A DNA stretch of 64,000 nucleotides from Pseudomonadota bacterium (GTDB taxonomy: Bacteria; Pseudomonadota; Gammaproteobacteria; Steroidobacterales; Woeseiaceae): the NCBI GenBank assembly GCA_022560695.1, contig JADFSP010000007.1, positions 29,542 to 93,541 of the forward strand, given 5' to 3'. Below, in pieces: positions 12,279 through 20,639 of the stretch. Under the pieces are notes generated by a model, which was given only the letters and a program-made list of their open reading frames with translations, did not search any database and was not told the origin of the DNA. A program made the position numbers and the translations under genes. Position 1 is the stretch's first letter, and the number at the start of each line of letters is the position of its first letter.

Positions 12279-12797
12279 ATGCACTGCCCATTCTGCAGCA
12301 ACGAAGAGACCAAGGTGATCGACTCACGCCTGGCTGGCGAGGGTCGGCAGATCCGCCGCCGCCGTCAATGTCTCGATTGCAACGAGCGATTTACGACTTT
12401 CGAATCCGCCGAGCTCGTTATGCCGAGACTTGTCAAGAACGACAATTCCCGCCAGCCCTTCGATGAAAATAAACTGCGCAACAGCATGGTACGTGCGCTC
12501 GAAAAGCGGCCGGTGCCAAGTGAGAAGCTCGAGCAGGCTATCGGCCGGCTGATTCACAAGCTGCGCACGATGGGGGAGCGCGAGGTTCCGTCACGGCTGG
12601 TCGGCGAATTCGTCATGGAGGAATTGCGTGCGCTCGACGAAGTTGCGTATGTGCGATTCGCGTCGGTCTACCGGCGATTCCAGGACGTCACGGAGTTCGA
12701 AGAGGAAATCAAGAGTCTGCAGCGCATTTCCGAGGTCGCGGCCAACCGGGAACAGATGTCTCTGTTGCCGGACCTGTTGGGCAAGAAAGAGCGCTGA
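12279..12797 (+). CDS. nrdR: Transcriptional repressor NrdR
   Basis: NrdR represses ribonucleotide reductase genes in response to ATP/dATP bound by its ATP-cone. The 172-residue protein starts MHCPFC and has the four-Cys zinc-ribbon (CPFC...CLDC, residues 3-34) and the [20 protein letters not shown]-binding stretch. An ATP-cone follows (about residues 49-139; [19 protein letters not shown]). It lies 6 bases after glyA. In many relatives ribD-ribE-ribB-ribH follow it; here nusB follows directly. Confidence 0.97.
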   Translation: MHCPFCSNEETKVIDSRLAGEGRQIRRRRQCLDCNERFTTFESAELVMPRLVKNDNSRQPFDENKLRNSMVRALEKRPVPSEKLEQAIGRLIHKLRTMGEREVPSRLVGEFVMEELRALDEVAYVRFASVYRRFQDVTEFEEEIKSLQRISEVAANREQMSLLPDLLGKKER

Positions 12798-12835
12798 TCT
12801 GCCGTGCCCGTGTTTTCGACACGCGAGACTGAGTA

Positions 12836-13273
12836 ATGCGCAAGGCGGCATCAAGTGGCGCGCGCACGCGCGCTCGTGAGTTGATATTGCAAGCGCTTTA
12901 TCAAAAACAGCTTGCAGGTCATGACTGTGCCGAACTCATGCAACAGTTTCGGGAGCATACTGCGTATGCACGTGTCGACCAGAAATTCTTCGACGACGGG
13001 TTGGCGGCAATATGTGAGGCGCAGGAGTCATTGGAGCAAAGCATAAGCACGCTGATCGACCGGCCATTGAAGCAACTGGATCCGGTCGAACTTGCGATCC
13101 TTCTGATCGGTGTCTACGAGCTCGAATCACTTACGGAAATTCCTTACCGCGTAGTCATCAACGAGTGCGTCAATCTCGGCAAGCGTTTCGGCGCCGTTGA
13201 CGGCCACAAGTACATCAACGCCTGTCTCGACTCGGCAGCGAAATCGTTGCGGCAAGCGGAAGTTCAAACCTAG
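12836..13273 (+). CDS. nusB: Transcription antitermination factor NusB
   Basis: NusB binds boxA RNA with NusE and promotes antitermination of rRNA operons. The all-helical 145-residue protein has the N-terminal RELILQALYQKQLAG and the C-terminal PYRVVINECVNLGKRFG and DGHKYINACLD motifs of the family. The length is normal. It starts 38 bases after nrdR. The TAG stop abuts, and may be formed by, the end of an inserted repeat (CTAG-TACTCC...), so the last few residues could be element-derived. Confidence 0.96.
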   Translation: MRKAASSGARTRARELILQALYQKQLAGHDCAELMQQFREHTAYARVDQKFFDDGLAAICEAQESLEQSISTLIDRPLKQLDPVELAILLIGVYELESLTEIPYRVVINECVNLGKRFGAVDGHKYINACLDSAAKSLRQAEVQT

Positions 13274-13472
13274 TACTCCTTCAAGGTGATAATGACGGGT
13301 TCAGAGCCACCGGGATGATTCAAGACAAGGCGCAGTCAGCAGGAAATGTGAAAAAACTGGGGTCGAACCGAAGTTTTTCGTAAGAACTGGCGACTAAATG
13401 ACTCCATCGAGCAAAAACTTCGGTTCGACCCCAATTTTTTGCTGAGCCCGTCATTATCACCTTGAAGGAGTA
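13274..13472. repeat. MITE-like repeat with 30-bp terminal inverted repeats, between nusB and thiL
   Basis: The left end (13274-13303, TACTCCTTCAAGGTGATAAT...) and right end (13443-13472) are inverted copies identical at 29 of 30 positions. They enclose ~140 bp that includes a second, nested palindrome (13351-13440). No ORF lies inside. The left end touches the nusB stop codon. The right end contains AAGGAG (13465-13470), ten bases before the GTG of thiL, so the repeat supplies the likely thiL ribosome-binding site. A single related end occurs after fimV at 41373. Confidence 0.85.
13351..13440 (+). repeat. GGGGTCGAACCGAA palindromic element, copy 1
   Basis: Arms 13351-13378 and 13413-13440 pair over 28 positions with a single G-T pair, around a 34-base centre that resembles the centres of copies 2 and 3 (AAGAAC..GCGACTAAaTGAC..CATC). 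The long stem ending in T6 should act as a transcription terminator after nusB. It is nested inside the larger MITE-like repeat. Confidence 0.9.
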
Positions 13473-13480
13473 CCAGGGCA

Positions 13481-14407
13481 GTGGATGAGTTCGAACTGAT
13501 TCGGCGTTACTTCGTCCGTGACGAAAATGCCCCGGATGTCATTTGCGGTATTGGCGATGACGGTGCGGTCGTGCAAACCAGCGCTGCCACTGAACTGGTC
13601 ATTGTCGTCGACACACTGATCGAGGGTGTGCATTTTCCTGCCGGCACCGATGCATCGGATATCGGCTATCGCGCCGTCGCGGTCAATCTGTCGGATATCG
13701 CCGCAATGGGTGCGCGTCCCCGATGGATGACGCTGGCACTGACGATCGAGTCAGCCGATGCGGCATGGATGAAGTCATTCGCTGACGGACTGCACACGGC
13801 CGCCGCTGAGCACGACGTGCAGTTGGTTGGTGGTGACACGACGCGTGGCGACCGCTGCGTCGTCACGGTGCAGATCAACGGGGAAGTTGACACGGGCTGC
13901 GCCATTCAACGTGCGGGAGCGAGCGCCGGCGATACAATTTTCGTGACCGGATGTCTGGGCGATGCCGCGGCGGGGCTCGAACGATTGTCGCAAGGACATC
14001 GCGACGACTACCTTGCCGGCCGTTTCCTGCGGCCGACCGCAAGAGTCGAATACGGCCGCTCGCTGGTGGGCACCGCGAGCGCTGCGATCGACTTGTCTGA
14101 TGGCCTGTACGCCGATTTGCAAAAGATGATGACGGCGAGCGGCGTTGGCGCCGAGATCGATCTCCACAGTCTGCCGATCTCAAAAGCACTGCAGGCGCAT
14201 TTCGATCGTGATGAGCAGCAGCGTTTCGCACTGTCAGGTGGCGATGACTACGAATTGTGCTTCACGGTAGCGCACGGCAGGTTGCCCGATGCGCGGGATG
14301 TGCGCGTCACGGCGATTGGCACGGTAACGGACTCGCAGCGAATCGTGTGCCTTGACCGAGGTGTCGTTGTGCCGTTCGATGACAGCGGTTACCGTCATTT
14401 CCAGTGA
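13481..14407 (+). CDS. thiL: Thiamine-monophosphate kinase
   Basis: ThiL phosphorylates thiamine monophosphate to the cofactor thiamine diphosphate. The 308-residue protein shows the family's N-terminal EFELIRRYF, GIGDDGAVV near residue 22, VDTLIEGVHF, the VNLSDIAAMGARP motif and LVGGDTTRGD, plus C-terminal DLSDGL and LSGGDDYELCF. The GTG at 13481 is chosen because homology starts at residue 1 and AAGGAG (13465-13470) is correctly spaced; that site lies in an inserted repeat. The stop overlaps pgpA by GTGA. Confidence 0.96.
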   Translation: MDEFELIRRYFVRDENAPDVICGIGDDGAVVQTSAATELVIVVDTLIEGVHFPAGTDASDIGYRAVAVNLSDIAAMGARPRWMTLALTIESADAAWMKSFADGLHTAAAEHDVQLVGGDTTRGDRCVVTVQINGEVDTGCAIQRAGASAGDTIFVTGCLGDAAAGLERLSQGHRDDYLAGRFLRPTARVEYGRSLVGTASAAIDLSDGLYADLQKMMTASGVGAEIDLHSLPISKALQAHFDRDEQQRFALSGGDDYELCFTVAHGRLPDARDVRVTAIGTVTDSQRIVCLDRGVVVPFDDSGYRHFQ

Positions 14408-14898
14408 CTGATTTCGATACAAAACTGGCCCGCGAGGTTTTGACGGATCCCGTCAACCTGCTGGCCTTCGGTCTGGGGACGGGGCTGTCGCCTGTCGCGC
14501 CGGGCACCGTCGGCTCGCTGCTGGCCTTGCCGCTGGCGTGGTTGACGCGCGATCTCGGCCTTGCCGTTCAGATCGGCACGGCATTCGCACTCCTGCTCAG
14601 CGGCATCTGGATCTGCGGTGAGAGCGCCCGGCGCATCGGCCAGCATGATCATGGCGGCATTGTGTGGGACGAGATCACGGGCATGTACATCACACTGTTG
14701 GTCGCACCCCCCACAATTGCCGCCTGGGCGTTGGCATTCGGGCTTTTCAGGGCATTTGATATCGCCAAACCGTGGCCGATTCGGGACTTGGATCACAGAC
14801 TGCGCGGCGGCCTCGGAATTATGCTGGACGACCTTGTAGCCGCGCTGTATGCCGTTATTTTGCTTGGTTTATACCGGTGGCTTATGACTACGACGTGA
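14404..14898 (+). CDS. pgpA: Phosphatidylglycerophosphatase A
   Basis: PgpA dephosphorylates phosphatidylglycerol phosphate to phosphatidylglycerol at the inner membrane. The 164-residue protein has the N-terminal GLGTGLSPVAPGTVGSL motif (residues ~22-38), several hydrophobic helices, the acidic GGIVWDEITGMY motif near residue 80 and the C-terminal DLDHRLRGGLGIMLDD. It starts at a GTG that overlaps the thiL stop (GTGA), the usual thiL-pgpA coupling. Its end lies 6 bases before the next ORF, so the following kinase may be co-transcribed. Confidence 0.95.
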   Translation: MTDFDTKLAREVLTDPVNLLAFGLGTGLSPVAPGTVGSLLALPLAWLTRDLGLAVQIGTAFALLLSGIWICGESARRIGQHDHGGIVWDEITGMYITLLVAPPTIAAWALAFGLFRAFDIAKPWPIRDLDHRLRGGLGIMLDDLVAALYAVILLGLYRWLMTTT

Positions 14899-14904
14899 GA
14901 AACG

Positions 14905-16209
14905 ATGGCCAGCCCAGTTAGCGAACTGAAACGCTCTAATGACATGCCCGAGAAAATCGGCAAGTACGTCATTATCAACAAGATCGGCAAAGGCAGCACC
15001 GGGACCGTCTTCCTGTCTCATGATCCCTACTACCGGCGCGACGTCGCGATCAAGGTTTACAACATCGAGGAAGATTCGGATGCTGACCGTGCGCGTGTCG
15101 CGCGCAAGATGTTCTTCAATGAGGCACACATGGTCGGCATGCTGCAGCATCCGAACATCATGCCGATCTTCGATGCCGGCGAAGAGGACGGCAAATACTA
15201 TGTCGTCACCGAGCACATTCAAGGCGCGCGGACGCTGGCAGCGTATTGCCGGCCCGACAATTTGCTGCGCGTCGACGACGTCGTCGAAATTATCTACAAG
15301 TGTGCGAAGGCACTGCACTACTCGCACAGTCGTGGCGTAATTCACCGTGACATCAAGCCGTCGAACGTCATGCTGACGATCGACAACGATGTGCGCATCA
15401 TCGATTTCGGCATCGCGATAGTCAGCGATTCGGAGATATCGCGCATCGAAGGCATCGCCGGCTCGCCGAGCTACATGTCTCCCGAGCAGGTTCAGTCGGA
15501 AGAACTGACATCGCGATCGGATCTGTATTCTCTCGGCGCCGTCATGTACGAATTGCTGACCGGCTACCGGCCGTTCCGCGCAGACAACTTGTCGAAGCTT
15601 CTGCACCAGATCGTCTACGCGACACCGCCACCGATTCATACCTATCGCAGCGACCTGCCTGAGGCGCTCGAAAACGTCGTCGCCATGACGATGCAGAAGG
15701 ATCCGGAGAAACGTACGCCCAGCGGCAACTCGATGGCGGCGGATCTGACGCGCGTCTACAAGGACCTGCGCCAGAAATACGATAGCCTGGATAATCAGGA
15801 ACATTTCGATTTGTTGCGCACCTCGGCGTTCTTCCATGAATTTTCGCATGCCGAAATCTGGGAAGTGTTACGCGCATCGGACTGGCACGAGTATCGCGGT
15901 GATCAGGACATTGTGCGTGAAGGCGAAATCGATGACCGCTTTTACATTATCGTCGCCGGCAAAGTAACGGTCGAGTCCAACGGCAACCGTATCGGTACGC
16001 TGAACAGCGGTGACTGTTTCGGTGAGACCAGCTACGTTCGGGGCGCCAAGCGGCAGGCATCGATCAAGGCGCACGGCCATGTCACGATATTGCGCGTCAG
16101 CTCGTCCCTGATGGAGCAGGTGTCCTCGTCCTGCCAGCTGCGCTTCAATAAAGTATTCCTGCGCTCGCTGATCAAACGCTTGCAAGGCGGCGGCGGCCCC
16201 AACACATGA
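14905..16209 (+). CDS. Ser/Thr protein kinase with C-terminal cyclic-nucleotide-binding-like domain
   Basis: A 434-residue Hanks-type kinase. The kinase domain (about residues 20-280) has a glycine loop IGKGSTGTVF, the VAIKVY lysine, catalytic loop HRDIKPSNVML, DFG in IIDFGIA and the activation-segment GSPSYMSPEQ. The C-terminus (about 320-420) looks like a cNMP-binding/Crp-type beta barrel (REGEIDDRFYIIVAGKVTVE, GDCFGETSYV). There is no transmembrane segment, so it is soluble. The likely model is ligand control of kinase output. The ATG at 14944 (MPEKIGKYVI) is an alternative start that would remove 13 residues lying before the kinase fold. It directly follows pgpA. Confidence 0.93.
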   Translation: MASPVSELKRSNDMPEKIGKYVIINKIGKGSTGTVFLSHDPYYRRDVAIKVYNIEEDSDADRARVARKMFFNEAHMVGMLQHPNIMPIFDAGEEDGKYYVVTEHIQGARTLAAYCRPDNLLRVDDVVEIIYKCAKALHYSHSRGVIHRDIKPSNVMLTIDNDVRIIDFGIAIVSDSEISRIEGIAGSPSYMSPEQVQSEELTSRSDLYSLGAVMYELLTGYRPFRADNLSKLLHQIVYATPPPIHTYRSDLPEALENVVAMTMQKDPEKRTPSGNSMAADLTRVYKDLRQKYDSLDNQEHFDLLRTSAFFHEFSHAEIWEVLRASDWHEYRGDQDIVREGEIDDRFYIIVAGKVTVESNGNRIGTLNSGDCFGETSYVRGAKRQASIKAHGHVTILRVSSSLMEQVSSSCQLRFNKVFLRSLIKRLQGGGGPNT

Positions 16210-16323
16210 AAGGCATCGCATCCGGTTTCGACGTCAAAAATCGTCAGGAATCGGATCCGACCCCTTAAATCAGGGCCCCTTCAGCTACACTTGACCCGAT
16301 AATTCAAAAAATCGGGGATACCC

Positions 16324-17643
16324 ATGAAGAAGAAATTCCTCGCCGTCGCCGGCGCGTTGTTGTTCATTGCATCGTCGGTCGCGGCCAGCGAGCTTACTGA
16401 AAGTATCAAGAAGGATTACGACGGCTACCTCGCCGATCTTTTCGATCACTTTCATCGCAACCCGGAACTGTCGAAGGTCGAGGTCGAGACTGCGGCACGC
16501 ATGGCAGCCGAGCTTCGTGATTCGGGATTCGAGGTATTCGAGAACGTCGGTGGAACCGGTGTCGTCGCGCTGATGAAAAATGGCGACGGGCCGCTGGTCA
16601 TGATGCGCGCCGACATGGATGGCCTGCCTGTCGAAGAAAAATCCGGATTGCCGAACGCGTCGAAGAAAACGCAAAAAGATCCGATTACGGGCAATATCGT
16701 GCCGACGATGCACGCCTGCGGTCACGACGTGCACATCACGAGCCTCGTCGGCACGGCGCGGCAGATGGCGTCACGCAAGGACGATTGGAGCGGTACGCTT
16801 ATGTTCGTCGTGCAGCCCGCCGAGGAACGGGCCGCCGGCGCGAAGGCGATGAGAGCGGACGGTATCTGGGACCGCTTCGGAACGCCGGATTACGCGCTTG
16901 CGTTTCATGTGAACTCGAACAATGTCGCGGGCAAGATCAACATTTCCGAGGGTAGTCCCTATGCCGGCGCCGACACCGTCGACATCATCATTCATGGCGT
17001 CGGCACACACGGTGCGCACCCACATCGCGGCAAGGATCCGATTGTGCTGGGCAGCCAGATCGTGCTCGCGCTGCAGACGCTCGTAGCGCGGGAGCTTTCG
17101 CCGCGCGCGCCCGGCGTCGTGACCGTGGGCTCGTTTCACTCCGGCACCAAACACAACATCATTTCGGATCGTGCACATTTGCAGTTGACGGTCCGCAACA
17201 CGAGCGAAGAGACGCGCAAGTTGCTGCTTGATGGCATCCGGCGTATCGCCGAAAACATGGGCCGCGTGGCAGGCCTGCCCGAGGACAAGCTCCCCGAGGT
17301 CATCATTTCGGAAGAGCGAGTGCCGCCGACAACCAATGATGCAGCGCTGGCGCGCCGGCTGAAAGCGGCCTGGGCAAGCGCAATGGGTGAAGAGACCGTC
17401 ATCGATTTGCCGACCACGGGCATGGGGGCCGAGGATTTTCCGTTCTTCACGGCCGATCCTTATATCACCAGTGTTTATTGGGCTATTGGCGGCACGCCCG
17501 AGGCAGATTTTGAACGCGCGGCAGCCGGCGGGCCGCCGGTAGCAAGTCACCATTCGCCGTTGTTCAAGATAGCGCCGGAACCGTCGGTTCGCGCCGGTGT
17601 CCAATCGACCGTCGTTGCCCTGCTTGAATTGATGGGCAAGTAG
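16324..17643 (+). CDS. M20-family amidohydrolase with signal peptide
   Basis: A 439-residue secreted metallo-amidohydrolase of the M20D (hippurate hydrolase/IAA-amino acid hydrolase) type. The signal peptide MKKKFLAVAGALLFIASSVAAS predicts periplasmic location. Metal-site motifs include MRADMDGLPVEE, MHACGHDVHITSLVG, the PAEERAAGAKAM stretch with the catalytic Glu, and TGMGAEDFPFF near the C-terminus. The dimerisation insert (about 200-320) is present. The start has a GGGGAT just upstream. The substrate is probably an N-acyl amino acid, but this is family-level inference only. It precedes carbonic anhydrase by 36 bases on the same strand. Confidence 0.93.
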   Translation: MKKKFLAVAGALLFIASSVAASELTESIKKDYDGYLADLFDHFHRNPELSKVEVETAARMAAELRDSGFEVFENVGGTGVVALMKNGDGPLVMMRADMDGLPVEEKSGLPNASKKTQKDPITGNIVPTMHACGHDVHITSLVGTARQMASRKDDWSGTLMFVVQPAEERAAGAKAMRADGIWDRFGTPDYALAFHVNSNNVAGKINISEGSPYAGADTVDIIIHGVGTHGAHPHRGKDPIVLGSQIVLALQTLVARELSPRAPGVVTVGSFHSGTKHNIISDRAHLQLTVRNTSEETRKLLLDGIRRIAENMGRVAGLPEDKLPEVIISEERVPPTTNDAALARRLKAAWASAMGEETVIDLPTTGMGAEDFPFFTADPYITSVYWAIGGTPEADFERAAAGGPPVASHHSPLFKIAPEPSVRAGVQSTVVALLELMGK

Positions 17644-17679
17644 GCAAAACACCTGAGCCAACGCAACAGGAGAAGTGAC

Positions 17680-18171
17680 ATGAGCGCGATCGACGAATTT
17701 CTTGCAAACAACGAGACTTATGCCGGCAAGTTCTCCAAGGGATCACTGCCGATGCCGCCCGCGAAACAGATTGCCGCCGTTGTCTGTATGGATGCGCGGC
17801 TGGAAACAGGAGCATTGCTCGGGCTCGTCGAGGGCGATGCGCATGTGATCCGAAACGCCGGCGGGGTTGTGACCGACGACGTGATTCGTTCCCTGACCAT
17901 CTCGCAGAGGCTGTTGGGCACGCGCGAGGTCATGCTGATTCACCATACCGACTGCGGGATGCTGACCTTCACGGATAAAGACCTGAAGCAGCAAATCGAG
18001 GACGACACCGGAGTTACTCCTCCGTTCGCCATGGAGGCCTTCACCGACGTTGACGACGACGTGCGGCAATCAGTCGATCGCGTCAAGGCGAGCCCGTACG
18101 TTCCGCACAAGGATCAGGTTCGCGGATTCGTGTACGAGGTCGAGACCGGACACCTGCGCGAAGTCACGTAG
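17680..18171 (+). CDS. Beta-class carbonic anhydrase
   Basis: This enzyme interconverts CO2 and bicarbonate with a zinc ligated by Cys-His-Cys. The 163-residue protein shows CMDARLE near residue 36 (the C-x-D-x-R motif), HVIRNAGGVVTDDVIRSL, and HHTDCGM near residue 88 with the His and second Cys ligands. It is of the short, clade-D-like type. The start ATG has a good AGGAG site. It lies 36 bases after the amidohydrolase, so an operon is likely, followed by a REP-like repeat that probably ends transcription. Confidence 0.94.
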   Translation: MSAIDEFLANNETYAGKFSKGSLPMPPAKQIAAVVCMDARLETGALLGLVEGDAHVIRNAGGVVTDDVIRSLTISQRLLGTREVMLIHHTDCGMLTFTDKDLKQQIEDDTGVTPPFAMEAFTDVDDDVRQSVDRVKASPYVPHKDQVRGFVYEVETGHLREVT

Positions 18172-18330
18172 ACCACAAAAAAACGTCATTGCGAGCCCGC
18201 AAAAAGAATGTCATTGCGAGCCCGCAGGGCGCAGCAAACTCCCAAATTGGACGGAATTGTGGTCTGATAACTGTGGTTGACGAGATTGCTTTGTCGCTGC
18301 GCTCCTCGCAAAGACGGCGACGCAAAGCCA
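18172..18330. repeat. REP-like repeat (GTCATTGCGAGCCCGCA)
   Basis: Two adjacent copies of GTCATTGCGAGCCCGCA (starting 18186 and 18211) are followed ~70 bases later by an inverted relative (GTCGCTGCGCTCCTCGCAAAGACG, from about 18292). AGACCACA (18171-) also pairs with TGTGGTCT near 18258. This GTCATTGCGAG/CTCGCAA*GACG pair is a widely dispersed proteobacterial intergenic repeat. It sits between carbonic anhydrase and the S41 protease gene and creates a false in-frame extension of the latter. Confidence 0.75.
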
Positions 18331-18402
18331 CGGGCCCTCGCTTCCTTCGGGAAACCGGCCGACGGAGGCTGCGCCTGGTTGCCCCATACGCGGACGAATG
18401 GC

Positions 18403-19986
18403 ATGAAAGCGATTGCAAGATGTCTGTACGTTTTGAGTTGCACCGTATTTTGCGTGGCCTGCGGCGGTGGCGGCGGCGGTGGCGGCTCTGTTGGCGGCTC
18501 CGGTTGGGTGTCGGGCGTATTCCAGGATGCCAGCACGTTTCAGGCGATGTGTCTGGCACCGCGAAGCGGCATCAACCCTGCTACGAACCTGCCATATCCG
18601 GATATTCAGGGCACGACGCTCGATGAGAATAACTTCCTGCGCTCGTACAGCGATGATACCTACCTGTGGTACAACGAAATCACCGATAAGGACCCTGGGC
18701 TCTTCAATGACCCGATCGATTACTTCGCCCAACTGAAAACATTCGCGACGACGCCGTCGGAGGCCGACAAGGACAAATTTCATTTCACTTTCGACTCGGA
18801 GGCCTGGTTTCAGCTGTCGCAGTCCGGCGTGTCAGCCGGTTACGGCGCGCAATTTGTGCTGCTGTCGGCAACGCCGCCACGCGAAATCGTGGTTGCCTAT
18901 ACCGAACCAAACTCTCCGGCAACGGATCCCGCTGTCAGTCTGGAGCGCGGCGCCAGGATCCTAGAGATCGACGGTGTGGACATTAACGATAACACCCAGG
19001 CGGGCGTCGATACTCTGAACGCAGGTCTGTTCCCGTCCGGTCCGGGAGAATTGCACACCTTTACCATTCTGGACCTGGGGGCTCAAAACCCTCGCGCCAT
19101 CACGATGACATCGGCCCTTGTCACTTCCACGCCAGTGCAGAATGTCAAAGTTATCGATACACAAATGGGTCGGGTTGGCTACCTGCTCTTCAACGATCAC
19201 ATCGCCACAGCCGAGGAAGCGCTGGTCGATGCCGTGAACCTGCTCAATGTCGGCGCGGGTATCGATGAGCTGGTCCTCGATATTCGGTACAACGGCGGCG
19301 GTTTTCTCGCGATCGCCAGTGAGCTCGCCTACATGATCGCCGGCGATATGCCGACAGCCGGCCGAACGTTTGAACTGCTCCAGTTCAACGACAAACACCC
19401 GATAACCGATCCGGTGACTGGCCAGCCGATATCGCCCACACCTTTCTATGATGTCACACGCGGCTTCGGCAGTTTGCCGCCAAATCAACCGCTACCCAGT
19501 TTGAACCTGCCTCGCGTCTTCGTCCTGACCGGCCCCGGCACCTGCTCCGCCAGCGAAGCCGTCATGAACGGTCTTCGAGGCGTTGACGTCGAGGTCATTC
19601 AGATCGGATCAACGACTTGTGGCAAACCTTACGGTTTCTATCCCACCGATAACTGCGGCACGACCTATTTCACGATCCAGTTTCGCGGTGTAAATCAGAA
19701 AAACTTCGGCGACTACACAGACGGGTTTTCGCCGAACAACACGTTGACAAATGTTGGTACCGTCGTCCCTGGCTGCTCCGTCGCCGATGACTTTACCGCT
19801 GCATTGGGCGACCCGGCAGAACGCCGACTTGCCGCGGCGCTCGCCTATCTGGCGGGGCAGCCGTGTCCGGCACCCTCCGGTTTTGCACTATCGGGCTCAA
19901 GCAAGACCGGCGCACCGCTGTCAGCGACGGATGGCATTGTTGCCAAGTCACCGTGGCACACGAATCGAATTATGGATCGATTGTGA
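18403..19986 (+). CDS. S41-family (C-terminal processing-type) peptidase, probable lipoprotein
   Basis: A 527-residue serine protease of the Ctp/tricorn S41 group. The ATG at 18403 gives a lipoprotein-like signal (MKAIARCLYVLSCTVFCVAC followed by eight glycines), although the -3 residue of the lipobox is Cys rather than Leu. A PDZ-like segment (LERGARILEIDGVDIND) sits near residue 190. The protease core has VLDIRYNGGG, the nucleophile in GTCSASEAVMNGL, and the Lys of CGKPYGFYP. The frame is open to 18277, but that part is REP repeat. Its stop overlaps the next start (GTGA), which couples it to a small lipoprotein. Targets are unknown. Confidence 0.9.
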   Translation: MKAIARCLYVLSCTVFCVACGGGGGGGGSVGGSGWVSGVFQDASTFQAMCLAPRSGINPATNLPYPDIQGTTLDENNFLRSYSDDTYLWYNEITDKDPGLFNDPIDYFAQLKTFATTPSEADKDKFHFTFDSEAWFQLSQSGVSAGYGAQFVLLSATPPREIVVAYTEPNSPATDPAVSLERGARILEIDGVDINDNTQAGVDTLNAGLFPSGPGELHTFTILDLGAQNPRAITMTSALVTSTPVQNVKVIDTQMGRVGYLLFNDHIATAEEALVDAVNLLNVGAGIDELVLDIRYNGGGFLAIASELAYMIAGDMPTAGRTFELLQFNDKHPITDPVTGQPISPTPFYDVTRGFGSLPPNQPLPSLNLPRVFVLTGPGTCSASEAVMNGLRGVDVEVIQIGSTTCGKPYGFYPTDNCGTTYFTIQFRGVNQKNFGDYTDGFSPNNTLTNVGTVVPGCSVADDFTAALGDPAERRLAAALAYLAGQPCPAPSGFALSGSSKTGAPLSATDGIVAKSPWHTNRIMDRL

Positions 19987-20363
19987 TTGTGGCGCTAAGA
20001 CCAGGCGCGGTGATCGCGGGCGTCGTTCTGACTATTGTCGGTTGTCAGACACTGGCCAGCGGCGCGGATGTATCAGCTCGCATTACCGAGCCAACCGACG
20101 ACAGTCGAGCGGCTTTGCAAAACGCCGTCAACGACGCGCTCAATATTGGCGTAACTTTAGCCGATGATGCACTGACCGACAGCAGCGTGTTGATCATCGA
20201 ACGGAATCCGCCGCGAAACATGCAGAGCCCGCCGGCACAGGGCCGCAACATGGATACGCCGATCCTGTTCAGGCTGGTGTTGAACGGCTCGGACTGCATA
20301 CTCATCGATCAACGCGACGATTCGAGGTACCCGCTCGAAAAGACGACCTGTGCCGCTGAATAG
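19983..20363 (+). CDS. Small lipoprotein coupled to the S41 protease
   Basis: I place the start at the GTG at 19983, which overlaps the protease stop as GTGA and yields MIVALRPGAVIAGVVLTIVGC, a clean lipoprotein signal with lipobox IVGC. The mature part is ~105 residues with two later Cys that could form a disulfide (GSDC and KTTC). I recognise no domain. The coupling suggests that the protease and lipoprotein work together in the envelope, for example as an adaptor or inhibitor; this is inference. Confidence 0.7.
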   Translation: MIVALRPGAVIAGVVLTIVGCQTLASGADVSARITEPTDDSRAALQNAVNDALNIGVTLADDALTDSSVLIIERNPPRNMQSPPAQGRNMDTPILFRLVLNGSDCILIDQRDDSRYPLEKTTCAAE

Positions 20364-20388
20364 GTCTCAGCTGCAGTCTGGCAGCCTG

Positions 20389-20628
20389 CTAGGCGTCGTC
20401 GACCTCGAAGTCCTCGAGCGACTCTTCGCCACCCGCACTTTGCAAGAGAATCTCAACCTTCTGTTCGGCCTCTTTGAGTGCAGTCTGGCAGCCGCGTGTC
20501 AGCTTGATGCCTTCCTCGAATTTCTTCATCGCCGTCTCAAGTGGTAAATCGCCGGACTCGAGCTCCTCGACGAGGTTTTCGAGATCGGCCAGGGATTTCT
20601 CGAGGTTCAGCGACTTCTTGGCACTCAT
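20389..20628 (-). CDS. xseB: Exodeoxyribonuclease VII small subunit
   Basis: XseB is the small helical subunit that multimerises around XseA to form exonuclease VII. The 79-residue protein starts at MSAKKSLNLEKSLADLENLVEELE and contains the family signature LESGDLPLETAMKKFEEGIKL. The ATG at 20628 is preferred over the upstream alternative at 20670, which adds 14 basic residues. It usually precedes ispA and dxs, but here it stands alone, convergent with the small lipoprotein gene. Its upstream side is a truncated DUF3501 remnant. Confidence 0.93.
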   Translation of the reverse strand: MSAKKSLNLEKSLADLENLVEELESGDLPLETAMKKFEEGIKLTRGCQTALKEAEQKVEILLQSAGGEESLEDFEVDDA

Positions 20629-20639
20629 GAGCAGATTCC

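Noticed and set aside
16230..16275. GGAATCGGATCCGACCCCTTAAATC considered as a fifth palindromic element
   Set aside because: It has only a short internal palindrome, no second arm, and a different core (GGATCC). At most it is a half-copy of another repeat family.
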